Positions 24,662-32,045 of a stretch of DNA of 33,808 nt are shown here, in pieces. The stretch lies in NCBI GenBank assembly GCA_900318375.1, contig ONKG01000036.1:1-33808 (forward strand), in the 5' to 3' direction. A program made the translations under genes and the position numbers. Every line of letters begins with the position of its first letter. The stretch's first letter is position 1. This DNA comes from an uncultured Lachnospiraceae bacterium (GTDB lineage Bacteria; Bacillota; Clostridia; Lachnospirales; Lachnospiraceae). The notes under the pieces are model-generated. The model saw only the letters and a program-made list of their open reading frames with translations, searched no databases and had not been told where the DNA came from.

Positions 24662-26284
24662 TTTGGAGAGGTCGATGCTGCGGATGATCTTACGCAGAGG
24701 AAGGACGCTCTTTGCGTTGACGGAGAGCTCGTCTACGCCCATGCGGAGGAAGGTCTCTGTCAGAGTCGGGTCTGCACCCAGCTCGCCGCAGATACCTACC
24801 CATGCGCCGTGTCTGTGGCCTGCGTCTACAGTCATCTTGATGGCTCTGAGGACTGCAGGGTGATGTGTATTGGAGAAGCGCTCCAGCTTCGCATTCTGGC
24901 GGTCGATCGCGCAGGTGTACTGGGTCAGGTCGTTGGTGCCCAGGGAGAAGAAGTCGACTTCTTCTGCCAGCTCATCAGCGACAAAGACAGAAGCAGGAGT
25001 CTCGATCATGATACCGACCTGGAATTTGCCAACCTTATGGCCTTCTTTGATGAGCTCCTGTTTGCACTCTTCCATGATCGCCTTGGCTTCAACAAGCTCC
25101 CACTTGCTGATGATCATGGGGAACATGATGCCCATGTTGCCGTATGCGGAAGCGCGCAGCAGAGCGCGGAGCTGTTTCTTGAAGAAAGCTTTTCTGGTCA
25201 GGCAGATACGGATCGCACGGAAGCCCAGTGCAGGGTTCTCTTCCTTGTCCAGATTCATGTAATCGATGGTCTTGTCCGCGCCGATATCGCAGGTACGGAT
25301 GATGACAAGCTTGGGAGCCAGAGTCTCAACAACGCGCTTGTAAGCTACGAACTGCTGCTCTTCTGTGGGCTCTTCCTTGCTGTTGAGGTATACGAACTCG
25401 GAACGGAAGAGGCCGACGCCTTCTGCGTCGTTCTCGTTCACGCTGCCCAGGTCGGCAGGTCCGCCGATGTTGGCATATACATGCACGCTGCGGCCGTCGA
25501 TGGTGGTGCTGGATTTGCCCTTGAGTTCCTGAAGAAGCGCATCCTTCTTGAGATCAGCATCGAATTTTGCCTTCAGGGTCTCCATCAGATCGGGAGTGGG
25601 ATCGATGTAGACACAGCTGTTGTAGCCGTCCAGGATGGCCATCTTGCCGTCCCAGCTGTCGTCGATATCCTTGACCTGGATCAGGGAAGGAAGGTTCATG
25701 GAACGGGCCAGGATCGCGGTGTGGCTGTTGGAGGAGCCCTCGCGGGTGATCATGCCAAGCAGGAGGGACTTGTCGAGCTTGACGGTCTCCGAAGGAGCCA
25801 GATCCTCGGCAACAAGGATGGAGGGCTCTGTGCCCTGCATGCTGCTTGCGTCGTTGCCCATGAGGAAGTCAAGAACATCGGTCTCAACGTCGATGAGGTC
25901 GGCACTTCTCGCCTTCATGTAAGGGTCATCCATTTCCGCGAACATCTGCGCATAGTTGTCAAATGCGGTCTTGACAGCATACTCTGCGCTTCTCTTCTGC
26001 TCTGTGATGATCTCTTTGGTGGAATCCTGCAGATCCTCATCTTCGAGCATGAGCTGGTGTGCCTCAAAGATTCCGGCGCTCTCTTCGCCTGCATCTTTTT
26101 TGGCTTTCTCATACAGAATGCCCTGCTGGTCAATGGCCTTCTGAAGAGCTGTTTCAAAACGCGCTACTTCCGCTGCGGGATCTTCAACGATACCCTCGTT
26201 GATATTGTATGTAGGTGCTTTGTAGATTTTGATCTTGCCGATGCCGATGCGGTTAAGGATACTCTTGCCGGTTGCAACTACCAT
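24632..26284 (-). CDS. ptsI: PTS enzyme I (PEP-protein phosphotransferase)
   Basis: Transfers phosphate from PEP to HPr, the entry step of the PTS; cytosolic. The 550-aa protein has an N-terminal HPr-binding helical domain, the phosphohistidine segment SSNSHTAILARSMNLP (His188; the family's usual GGRTSH is GSSNSH here), GVGLFRSEFVY, the PEP-binding FFSLGTNDLTQYTCAIDR, and the active-site Cys in VGICGELG near the C-terminus. I chose the ATG at 26284, preceded by CAGGAGGAAC, over the longer frame from 26362. It follows the ptsH remnant at 26392-26592. The C-terminal codons are part of a 31-bp array. Confidence 0.96.
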   Translation of the reverse strand: MVVATGKSILNRIGIGKIKIYKAPTYNINEGIVEDPAAEVARFETALQKAIDQQGILYEKAKKDAGEESAGIFEAHQLMLEDEDLQDSTKEIITEQKRSAEYAVKTAFDNYAQMFAEMDDPYMKARSADLIDVETDVLDFLMGNDASSMQGTEPSILVAEDLAPSETVKLDKSLLLGMITREGSSNSHTAILARSMNLPSLIQVKDIDDSWDGKMAILDGYNSCVYIDPTPDLMETLKAKFDADLKKDALLQELKGKSSTTIDGRSVHVYANIGGPADLGSVNENDAEGVGLFRSEFVYLNSKEEPTEEQQFVAYKRVVETLAPKLVIIRTCDIGADKTIDYMNLDKEENPALGFRAIRICLTRKAFFKKQLRALLRASAYGNMGIMFPMIISKWELVEAKAIMEECKQELIKEGHKVGKFQVGIMIETPASVFVADELAEEVDFFSLGTNDLTQYTCAIDRQNAKLERFSNTHHPAVLRAIKMTVDAGHRHGAWVGICGELGADPTLTETFLRMGVDELSVNAKSVLPLRKIIRSIDLSKSTEWSPDEV

Positions 26285-26391
26285 AACTTGTTCCTCCTGG
26301 ATTAAAATAAAACAATCAGGGGTGTTACTGTCCGAACCCCGAACAGTCGCACCCCCGGACAATCTGGCAATCTAATTAAAAGGATTAGATA

Positions 26392-26592
26392 TTAGAAGTT
26401 CTCTTTCAGGAATTTCTCGATTGCTTCTGCGCAAGCAGCTTCATCATCGCCCTCAACCTGGACAGTGATCTCATCATTCTGCTTAACAGCCATGCCCATC
26501 AGAGCAAGGAGCTTTCTCATATCGCAGCTCTTGTCGCCCTTCCAAACAGTGATCTTGGAGCTGAACTTCTTTCCTTCTCTGTTATTAATGTA
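26392..26592 (-). pseudogene. ptsH: HPr remnant lacking the phosphorylatable histidine region
   Basis: Translating the minus strand from 26568 gives 58 residues of HPr: KFSSKITVWKGD, then KLLALMGMAVKQNDEIT and VEGDDEAACAEAIEKFL, ending in TAA at 26392-26394. The first ~27 residues, which should hold the GIHARPAG motif with the phosphorylated His15, are absent. An in-frame stop lies at 26593-26595 and no start codon lies between. An AAGGAAAG that looks like the ribosome binding site (complement of 26569-26576) runs straight into internal HPr codons, as if a deletion had joined RBS to codon ~28. Lys stands where Ser46 would be. Confidence 0.8.
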
Positions 26593-26645
26593 TTACGGTA
26601 CATATTGACGACATACAAATATGCAGTCTCTCAAAAGCTATCGCT

Positions 26646-26651
26646 ATTATA
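26646..26651 (-). promoter_or_regulatory. Likely -10 box for the ptsH-ptsI transcript
   Basis: A perfect TATAAT on the minus strand, preceded by a T-rich region without a strong -35. Transcription would begin near 26639, giving a leader of about 65 nt before the RBS-like AAGGAAAG. The rest of the gap (26660-26912) shows no gene. Confidence 0.5.
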
Positions 26652-26787
26652 CTACGAAATGGTTAAAGAAAAAACAGTGTTTTTCATTTTTTTCACAATT
26701 TTAAGAACTTTTTTAAAGGTCCTTTTGTTACTATTTCCAACACTTGCACATGCAGAGACCCTGAGGTATCGGTATATATTGTACAAG

Positions 26788-26821
26788 CAGAGCCGGCTCT
26801 TGTCAGAGCCGGCTCTGTTTT
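26788..26821 (+). terminator. Terminator-like hairpin between scrA and ptsH
   Basis: A perfect 13-bp stem (CAGAGCCGGCTCT, 26788-26800, with 26805-26817; loop TGTC) is followed by TTTT on the plus strand. The minus-strand side has little U-tract, though both neighbours are on the minus strand. It may still end the scrA transcript, or a short plus-strand RNA. Confidence 0.5.
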
Positions 26822-26912
26822 CGTCATTTTGACATATGTACCGGGCTGTATTTACATACAGCCGTCACGGCACCGCCTTACCGCCTTATTCAGGCTTTTT
26901 CCGTAATGCTGA

Positions 26913-28844
26913 TTACTGGCCGCCGCACTTGACATCATTGTAGTCATCCGCATTGGTGAGCAGGACGACGACAGTGTCAGGGTGGTTTGCAGCTTTGATC
27001 TTGTCGATATCGAAGTTGAGGAGCAGCTGGCCGGCCTTGACCTGATCGCCTTCAGCGACCTGAGGATCGAAGCCGTCGCCGTTCATGGCTACGGTATCAA
27101 CACCGACGTGGATCAGAAGTTCCATGCCGGAGGGGCTTGCAAGGCCGATAGCGTGCTTGGAATCAGCGACAGAAGTGATCTCGCCGTCGAAAGGAGCTAC
27201 GACATAGCCTGCAGAAGGCTTGATGCCTACGCCGTCGCCGAGGACGCCGCTTGCAAAGGTCTCATCTTCGATGTTCTCACGTGCAATGACAAGGCCGTTT
27301 GCGGGAGCCTTGACTTCGCCTGCTTCACAGCTGATGACGGTCTCGGTGGGAACCTTGATCTCAGCAGCGGGAACAGCGGCGGGTTTCTTCTTCTCTTCTT
27401 CTTTCCAGAGGATATTGGTCAGAACGAAGGCAATACCGCCGGAGATAAGGAGAACGATGGTGTACAGGGCCGCATTGTCGATGGTCAGGTAGCCGGGAAT
27501 ACCGGTTACGCCGTAAGCCTTAGCGCCAATGCCCATAAATGCAGCAATAAGAGCACCGACAGCACCGCCGATCATACCGGAGATGAAGGGCTTGAAGAAG
27601 CGCATATTGACACCGAAGATCGCGGGCTCTGTGATACCCAGGGAAGCGGACAGAGCGGAAGGGATCGCGACAGATTTTGTCTTTGCGTTTTTAGCCTTGA
27701 GACCGACCGCAAGGCAGGCGCCGAACTGTGCGAAGTTGGCTGCGGAAGCGATAGGCATCCAGGTGTTGAGGCCGCCTTCAACAGAAAGCATACCAGCCTC
27801 GATAACGTTGTACATGTGGTGCAGGCCCATGACGACGGTCCAGGGATAGATCGCGCCCATGATACCGGAACCAAAAGGATTAGAAACGAGAATCTGTGCG
27901 CCCTGCAGAACCTTTGTCTCAAGGAAGGAGAAGATAGGTCCAATCACAACAAGAGTGACCAGCGCGGTAGCGAAAACGGTGCAAAGAGGAGTGACGAACA
28001 GGTCGATCATCTCCGGAACGTGTTTGTGCAGCCATTTTTCAATGGTGCTCATAAACCAGACTGCGATAATGACAGGAATTACATGGCCCTGATATCCCGA
28101 TCTCTGAATAGATACGACATTTCCTATCAGGTTCCAGCGCGGTATAGCAGGAGCAGCAACCTTAGCCCAGTCTCCGGTAAACAGATAAGGGCTTCCTCCC
28201 TCTATTTCCATATTAAAGAACTTATAAATCTGTTCGGCATTCGCAACATTCCAGCCGTTCAGGAATGCGGAGTGGATCATCAGCAGACCGATGACCGCGC
28301 CCAGGAACAGGTTGCCTCCGAAGACTCGCGCCGCAGAGATTGCGACAATAACAGGCAGATATGCGAACGCTGTATTTGCGACAGTGTCAAGGAACGCATA
28401 CCAGTCACTTCCTGCAAAATTCAGTCCATCGATCTTACCAAGAGCCTCGACGAGACCCATCATAAGACCGGATGCAACGATTGCCGGAAGGATCGGGACG
28501 AAAACGTCACCGATTGTTTTCAGCGCGCGTTTCCAGATCGGAGCCTTGGCTGCCGCGGCTGCCTTGACGTCGTCCTTTGTGCCCGCCGCAACACCTGTGA
28601 TTGCTACGAACTCATCAAAGACCTTATTGACGGTGCCGGTGCCGATGATCAGCTGGAGCTGTCCGCTGGACTCGAACATACCCTTGACGCCGTCGATCTC
28701 CTCGAGAGCCGCCTTGTTGACTTTCCCGTTATCCGCGATAACGAGACGCAGTCTTGTCGCGCAGTGCGCGGCGGAGACCACGTTTGCGCCGCCGCCGATA
28801 TTATCAGCGATTTCTTGCGCACATTTGTGGTAATCCAATGCCAT
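26913..28844 (-). CDS. scrA: PTS sucrose-type permease, IIBCA fusion
   Basis: Imports and phosphorylates a beta-glucoside-class sugar, best matching the sucrose subgroup. The 643-aa protein has IIB at residues 1-85 with phospho-Cys28 in AAHCATRLRL, a membrane IIC domain (about 100-465; VFVPILPAIVASGLMMG, RSGYQGHVIPVI, GLHHMYNVIEAG, PSALSASLGITEPAIFGVN), and a glucose-type IIA at the end (about 500-643) with His579 in LLIHVGVDT. Start at 28844 (AGGGAGGAAAC upstream); the longer frame to 29033 is leader DNA holding the promoter. Its own promoter carries a LacI/CcpA-type operator. Trehalose is the main alternative substrate. Confidence 0.9.
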   Translation of the reverse strand: MALDYHKCAQEIADNIGGGANVVSAAHCATRLRLVIADNGKVNKAALEEIDGVKGMFESSGQLQLIIGTGTVNKVFDEFVAITGVAAGTKDDVKAAAAAKAPIWKRALKTIGDVFVPILPAIVASGLMMGLVEALGKIDGLNFAGSDWYAFLDTVANTAFAYLPVIVAISAARVFGGNLFLGAVIGLLMIHSAFLNGWNVANAEQIYKFFNMEIEGGSPYLFTGDWAKVAAPAIPRWNLIGNVVSIQRSGYQGHVIPVIIAVWFMSTIEKWLHKHVPEMIDLFVTPLCTVFATALVTLVVIGPIFSFLETKVLQGAQILVSNPFGSGIMGAIYPWTVVMGLHHMYNVIEAGMLSVEGGLNTWMPIASAANFAQFGACLAVGLKAKNAKTKSVAIPSALSASLGITEPAIFGVNMRFFKPFISGMIGGAVGALIAAFMGIGAKAYGVTGIPGYLTIDNAALYTIVLLISGGIAFVLTNILWKEEEKKKPAAVPAAEIKVPTETVISCEAGEVKAPANGLVIARENIEDETFASGVLGDGVGIKPSAGYVVAPFDGEITSVADSKHAIGLASPSGMELLIHVGVDTVAMNGDGFDPQVAEGDQVKAGQLLLNFDIDKIKAANHPDTVVVLLTNADDYNDVKCGGQ

Positions 28845-28981
28845 ACCAGTTTCCTCCCTCTTTAGTTGAGATGATTGGGACGCACCGTCCTGTCCAGCCG
28901 AAAAAGGGGGATGATCCGCAGATATCCGCAGATATTTACGAAAAATACCGAATTTCCGTATAGACCGGCGATGTATCATGA

Positions 28982-29056
28982 CAGAAACGTTAACAGTTAC
29001 ATTTTTTATAAACTCATTTGTAAACGTTTTCAAGTCAACTTTATTTTATTTTAATT
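28982..29056 (-). promoter_or_regulatory. scrA promoter with overlapping LacI/cre-type operator
   Basis: On the minus strand TTGAAA and TATAAA are separated by 17 bp. Between and across them lies TGAAAACGTTTACA (29019-29032), a full match to the cre/LacI-family consensus TGWAANCGNTNWCA. A half-matching copy (CAGAAACGTTAACA) lies at 28982-28995. A repressor or CcpA bound here would block RNA polymerase. The 180-nt leader has no gene. Confidence 0.75.
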
Positions 29057-29159
29057 TTTTCTATTTGTAAATCGGATTTTTTCCCAATAGTGGACTTTAT
29101 TTTTGTGCAAATTGTTTAAAGCCCACAAACCAAATCCTATTAATATAATTAAAGTATAT

Positions 29160-29173
29160 TGAAAACGATTCCA
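29160..29173. promoter_or_regulatory. Second LacI/cre-like operator upstream of scrA
   Basis: TGAAAACGATTCCA matches the cre consensus at 13 of 14 positions. It lies about 140 bp from the promoter operator and 9 bp past the HAD stop codon, suitably placed for looping or for a separate CcpA site. Confidence 0.6.
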
Positions 29174-29181
29174 AAACAAAA

Positions 29182-30030
29182 TCAGGTGTCGGCGCCGCAC
29201 AGTCCCAGGTCGATGAAGGCCTTCAGGAGGCCATCCTCTGACACTGCGGGACAGACGATGTCGCTCTCCTCTTTCAGGGCTTTGCTGCCGTTGTCCATGC
29301 AGACGCTGACAGCCACTGTGCGGATCATTTCCAGATCGTTCATGCTGTCGCCGAATCCGATGGTGTCCTCCACGGACATGCCCAGCGCGTCGCAGATCCT
29401 GAGGATCCCTCTGCCTTTGTCATATTTGCGGTTGATCAGCTCCCCGTTCAGGCAGCCTTTGGCTTCGACATGCTGGAGCACAAAAGCGTAGTCTTTTTCC
29501 AGAGCGGCCCGGGCCTCGTCCAGCTGGCTGTTCTCCAGACACATGACGACGACCTTGTAGATGGGCCTGCCGTCCCATTCGCTGATGGGATGGATGTCCA
29601 GCTGCCCGGCCAGGGCGGCCCGCCAGCGTTCGATCTCACTGTTGCCGCGGTCTGCCGCGCTGTTGTGGGCTCCCAGGAATTCATCCAGCTTCTCATCCCC
29701 GTAGGTACAGTCTTTGGCTTCGATCGTGCAGAATACGCCGCCGTTATGAAGGGTGCGGAGGGCTGTCTCCGTATCCTCCCTGGACATGGGCATATCATAG
29801 ATCACTTTGTCTCCGATGGTCACATAACCGCCGGCGCCGGCCACTACACCGTCAAAACCGTACTGAAGCAGGGGCGACAGCATGGCATAATTGCGCCCTG
29901 AGCATAAAAAGACCAGATGCCCCTTTGCCTGGGCGGCCCGAATGGCCCGCAGGGCGCTTTCGGGCGGTTCGTTATGTCCCGGCAGCGTCAGTGTTCCGTC
30001 AATATCCAGAAAAATAAGTTTACGTTCCAT
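29182..30030 (-). CDS. HAD-superfamily (Cof-type) phosphatase
   Basis: Cof-like phosphatase of 282 aa. Motif I is FLDIDGTL (residues 7-14, nucleophile Asp9), motif II CSGR (about 43-46), the KGRGILRI lysine region near 208, and motif IV GFGDSMNDLEMI (about 227-238). A large cap domain lies between about 85 and 200. The substrate is unknown. Its place between the LacI regulator and scrA suggests a sugar phosphate, perhaps relieving sugar-phosphate overload (inference). AAGGGGAAG lies 6 nt before the ATG at 30030. It is unlike the HAD protein at 2903-3679 outside the motifs. Confidence 0.87.
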   Translation of the reverse strand: MERKLIFLDIDGTLTLPGHNEPPESALRAIRAAQAKGHLVFLCSGRNYAMLSPLLQYGFDGVVAGAGGYVTIGDKVIYDMPMSREDTETALRTLHNGGVFCTIEAKDCTYGDEKLDEFLGAHNSAADRGNSEIERWRAALAGQLDIHPISEWDGRPIYKVVVMCLENSQLDEARAALEKDYAFVLQHVEAKGCLNGELINRKYDKGRGILRICDALGMSVEDTIGFGDSMNDLEMIRTVAVSVCMDNGSKALKEESDIVCPAVSEDGLLKAFIDLGLCGADT

Positions 30031-30428
30031 ATTTCTTCCCCTTTCTTAATCAAACCACCCAGGCGGCCGGCCTGCTGCTGTGCCGGCCGGAACTATGTCT
30101 GATACCGCTGGTATCATTCACTGGCATGCCCGGCCTGAAGGACATATGAAAATCCCGGTCGCAGGCTGTGCCTGTCCTGTGCTGCCCGTAAACAAAAACT
30201 CCGGACGGCCCGGAGTTTCTGTCTGTATGCTCTGCCGGGCAGCGGCCCGGAACACCCCAAATGTTCCGGCCGGACCCGGGTGTAACCCTGTGCCTTTTCT
30301 CCCTTCCTGTCCGGCCGCCGGCCAGCCTCCTGTTCAAAAAGACACATTTGCTATATCCCAAAGACTTCATATCTCCCAGAAATATGAAGCTCCTCTGAAA
30401 TCAACCGTTTTCTTTCCTGCTTCGCTTA
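30031..30428. other. GC-rich gap between lacI and HAD gene, with a minus-strand terminator
   Basis: A 9-bp stem (AAACTCCGG, 30196-30204, with 30210-30218) is followed on the minus strand by TTTTTGTTT, a likely terminator for the LacI gene. Many GCCGGCC/CCGGCCGG words recur (30062-30098, 30260-30325). A small hairpin (CTTCATAT/ATATGAAG, 30365-30389) lies near the lacI stop. I see no gene. Confidence 0.6.
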
Positions 30429-31412
30429 CTAAACCGATTCCCGTTCCAGCAGTTCGAAAGGAAGCATCTCCCTGCTGTCCCGGCCGGCCGTCTGCCCGCC
30501 GATGAGATCCAGCAGGAGCCTGGCCGCTTTCTCCCCGCAGCCTCTGAAGTCCAGACGGATCGTTGTCAGGGCAGGATTGGAGACCCTGCCTGCCCAGCTG
30601 TTGCCAAAGCCGGCAACACTGACATCCTCCGGTACCTTTCTGCCCTTTTCTTTCAAAACGCGCATGGCTCCCAGAGCGATGGCATCAGTAGCACAGATCA
30701 CACCGTCCAGATCGGGCGCTTCCTCCAGCAGCTCCGCCATACATTTCCTGCCGGATTCCGCGTTGAATTCACCGATCCTGCGGGGCATGCTCTCACTCTC
30801 CATACCTGCCTCCCGCAGGGCCAGCTGAACGCCCAGGCGCCGGGCCAGTCCCGCTGCCAGGTCCCGTTCCGTGACGCCGATATAGGCGATCTTCTTTCTG
30901 CCTCTGGCGATCATGTGCTCTGCCAGAGTGGCTGCGGCATAGTAATCATTGTGGTATACACAGGGCATCCCTTCAAAGTTCTGGCCAGTAATGACGACCG
31001 GAATCCGCATTTCCGAAATCAGGGCTTCTTTTTCCGGCGTCATGCTTCCGGCCATCAGAATGATTCCGGCGACCTGGTTGTTCTGCATCAGCTCCAGATA
31101 GCGGATCTCCTTCTCATCACTCAGCTCCGCGTTTCCCAGCAGGGTCATATAGCCGGCTTCCGCAAGGGTATCGCTGATTCCGGCCATGACGGCGCTGACC
31201 GAATCCGAGTGGATCTTGGGGACGATCACACCGACCTGCCCGCCCCGGCCGGTCCGCATGGACCGGGCCATCAGATTCGGACGGTAACCGGTAAGCTCTA
31301 TGGCTTTCCGTATCTTTTCTCTTTTCTGATCGCTCAGCGAGCCTCCATTTATATAACGGCTCACAGCCGCGGAGGATACGCCCGCCAGCTGCGCAACTTC
31401 CTTAATAGTCAT
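30429..31412 (-). CDS. LacI-family transcriptional regulator (ScrR-like)
   Basis: Sugar-responsive repressor of 327 aa. A helix-turn-helix at residues 2-24 (IKEVAQLAGVSSAAVSRYIN) and hinge region (YRPNLMARSMRTG, about 43-55) are followed by a periplasmic-binding-protein-like sensor core (VGVIVPKI, GIILMAG, VYHNDYYAA, IGVTERD, ICATDAIALGAM). Its operator is likely the TGAAAACGTTTACA site at the scrA promoter, a natural LacI-family palindrome. ScrR is the likely role from context. The start at 31412 has only a weak RBS (AGAG). Transcribed with the HAD gene or alone. Confidence 0.88.
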   Translation of the reverse strand: MTIKEVAQLAGVSSAAVSRYINGGSLSDQKREKIRKAIELTGYRPNLMARSMRTGRGGQVGVIVPKIHSDSVSAVMAGISDTLAEAGYMTLLGNAELSDEKEIRYLELMQNNQVAGIILMAGSMTPEKEALISEMRIPVVITGQNFEGMPCVYHNDYYAAATLAEHMIARGRKKIAYIGVTERDLAAGLARRLGVQLALREAGMESESMPRRIGEFNAESGRKCMAELLEEAPDLDGVICATDAIALGAMRVLKEKGRKVPEDVSVAGFGNSWAGRVSNPALTTIRLDFRGCGEKAARLLLDLIGGQTAGRDSREMLPFELLERESV

Positions 31413-31471
31413 AGCTTATCTCTAACAGGGATACTGCCTGAATACTACGGTTCTGCAGGTTTACGGATTCC

Positions 31472-31507
31472 TGCGTTCACAGGAAGTCCCCGCCTCCTGT
31501 GAACGCA
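31472..31507. repeat. Perfect 13-bp inverted repeat between the GH13 fragment and lacI
   Basis: TGCGTTCACAGGA (31472-31484) pairs perfectly with TCCTGTGAACGCA (31495-31507), loop of 10 nt. It lies 13 bp past the glycosidase stop codon. No U-tract follows in either direction, so it could be a weak terminator, mRNA stabiliser or protein site. Confidence 0.6.
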
Positions 31508-31520
31508 TATGATCGTCAAT

Positions 31521-32045
31521 TCATGCTTCCGGCTTTTCCTCTGCCGCGGGCTCCGCAGCCGCCTTCTCTTCCGCTTTTACAGGGGCGGCTTCCGCCTTTT
31601 TGGCCGCGGGCTTGCGGGTCCTTTTGGCCGCTGCCTTTTTGGCAGGTTTCTCAGGAGCGGCTTCCGCCTTTTCCTCTGCCGCAGGCGCTTCCGCTGCCGG
31701 CGCTTCCGCTGCTTTTACCTCTTTTTTGGGAGCGGCTTTTTTCCGGGCCGGTTTCTTTGCCGCCGGTTTTTTGGCTGCCGGCTTTTCCGCGGGCGCTTCC
31801 GCTTTTACTTCTTCCGCCTTCACTTCTTCGGTCTTTACTTCTTCCGCTTTGACCGCTTCCGCTTTAATGGCGGGCACCTTTCTCATGGGCCGCTTGCGGT
31901 TGAAGCTGGTCATCAGCCATACAAATCCGTAAGGCTCCAGGCGGTAGTTCTCGGCCAGGCAGTGCTCGCCGGTCACAAGGTTGTAGTAATCCTCGACTTC
32001 GCTGATCCAGGCGGTCTGTTCACCGTCACTGAAGTTGAAGAGGGC
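31521..32045 (-). CDS. C-terminal part of a GH13-like glucosidase with Lys/Ala/Glu-rich tail (5' part lost at a junction)
   Basis: The protein after the junction starts ALFNFSDGEQTAWI, then YYNLVTGEHC and YRLEPYGFVWL. This is the C-terminal beta-domain of GH13 enzymes of the amylosucrase / alpha-glucosidase type, not YidC. A tail of about 115 residues follows, of repeated KAEEVKAE and AAKKPA-type units, lacking any known domain and probably disordered. The catalytic part is missing because Bacteroidota yidC is joined in frame at 32031-32045, forming one open frame 31521-33419. By position upstream of the LacI gene and scrA, the full gene probably encoded a sucrose- or alpha-glucoside-cleaving enzyme (inference). 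Confidence 0.65.
   Translation of the reverse strand, partial: ALFNFSDGEQTAWISEVEDYYNLVTGEHCLAENYRLEPYGFVWLMTSFNRKRPMRKVPAIKAEAVKAEEVKTEEVKAEEVKAEAPAEKPAAKKPAAKKPARKKAAPKKEVKAAEAPAAEAPAAEEKAEAAPEKPAKKAAAKRTRKPAAKKAEAAPVKAEEKAAAEPAAEEKPEA

Noticed and set aside
26605-26832. 75-residue hydrophobic plus-strand frame with signal-like sequence
   Set aside because: It runs through the hairpin at 26788-26817 and lacks an RBS; AT-rich DNA easily gives hydrophobic frames.
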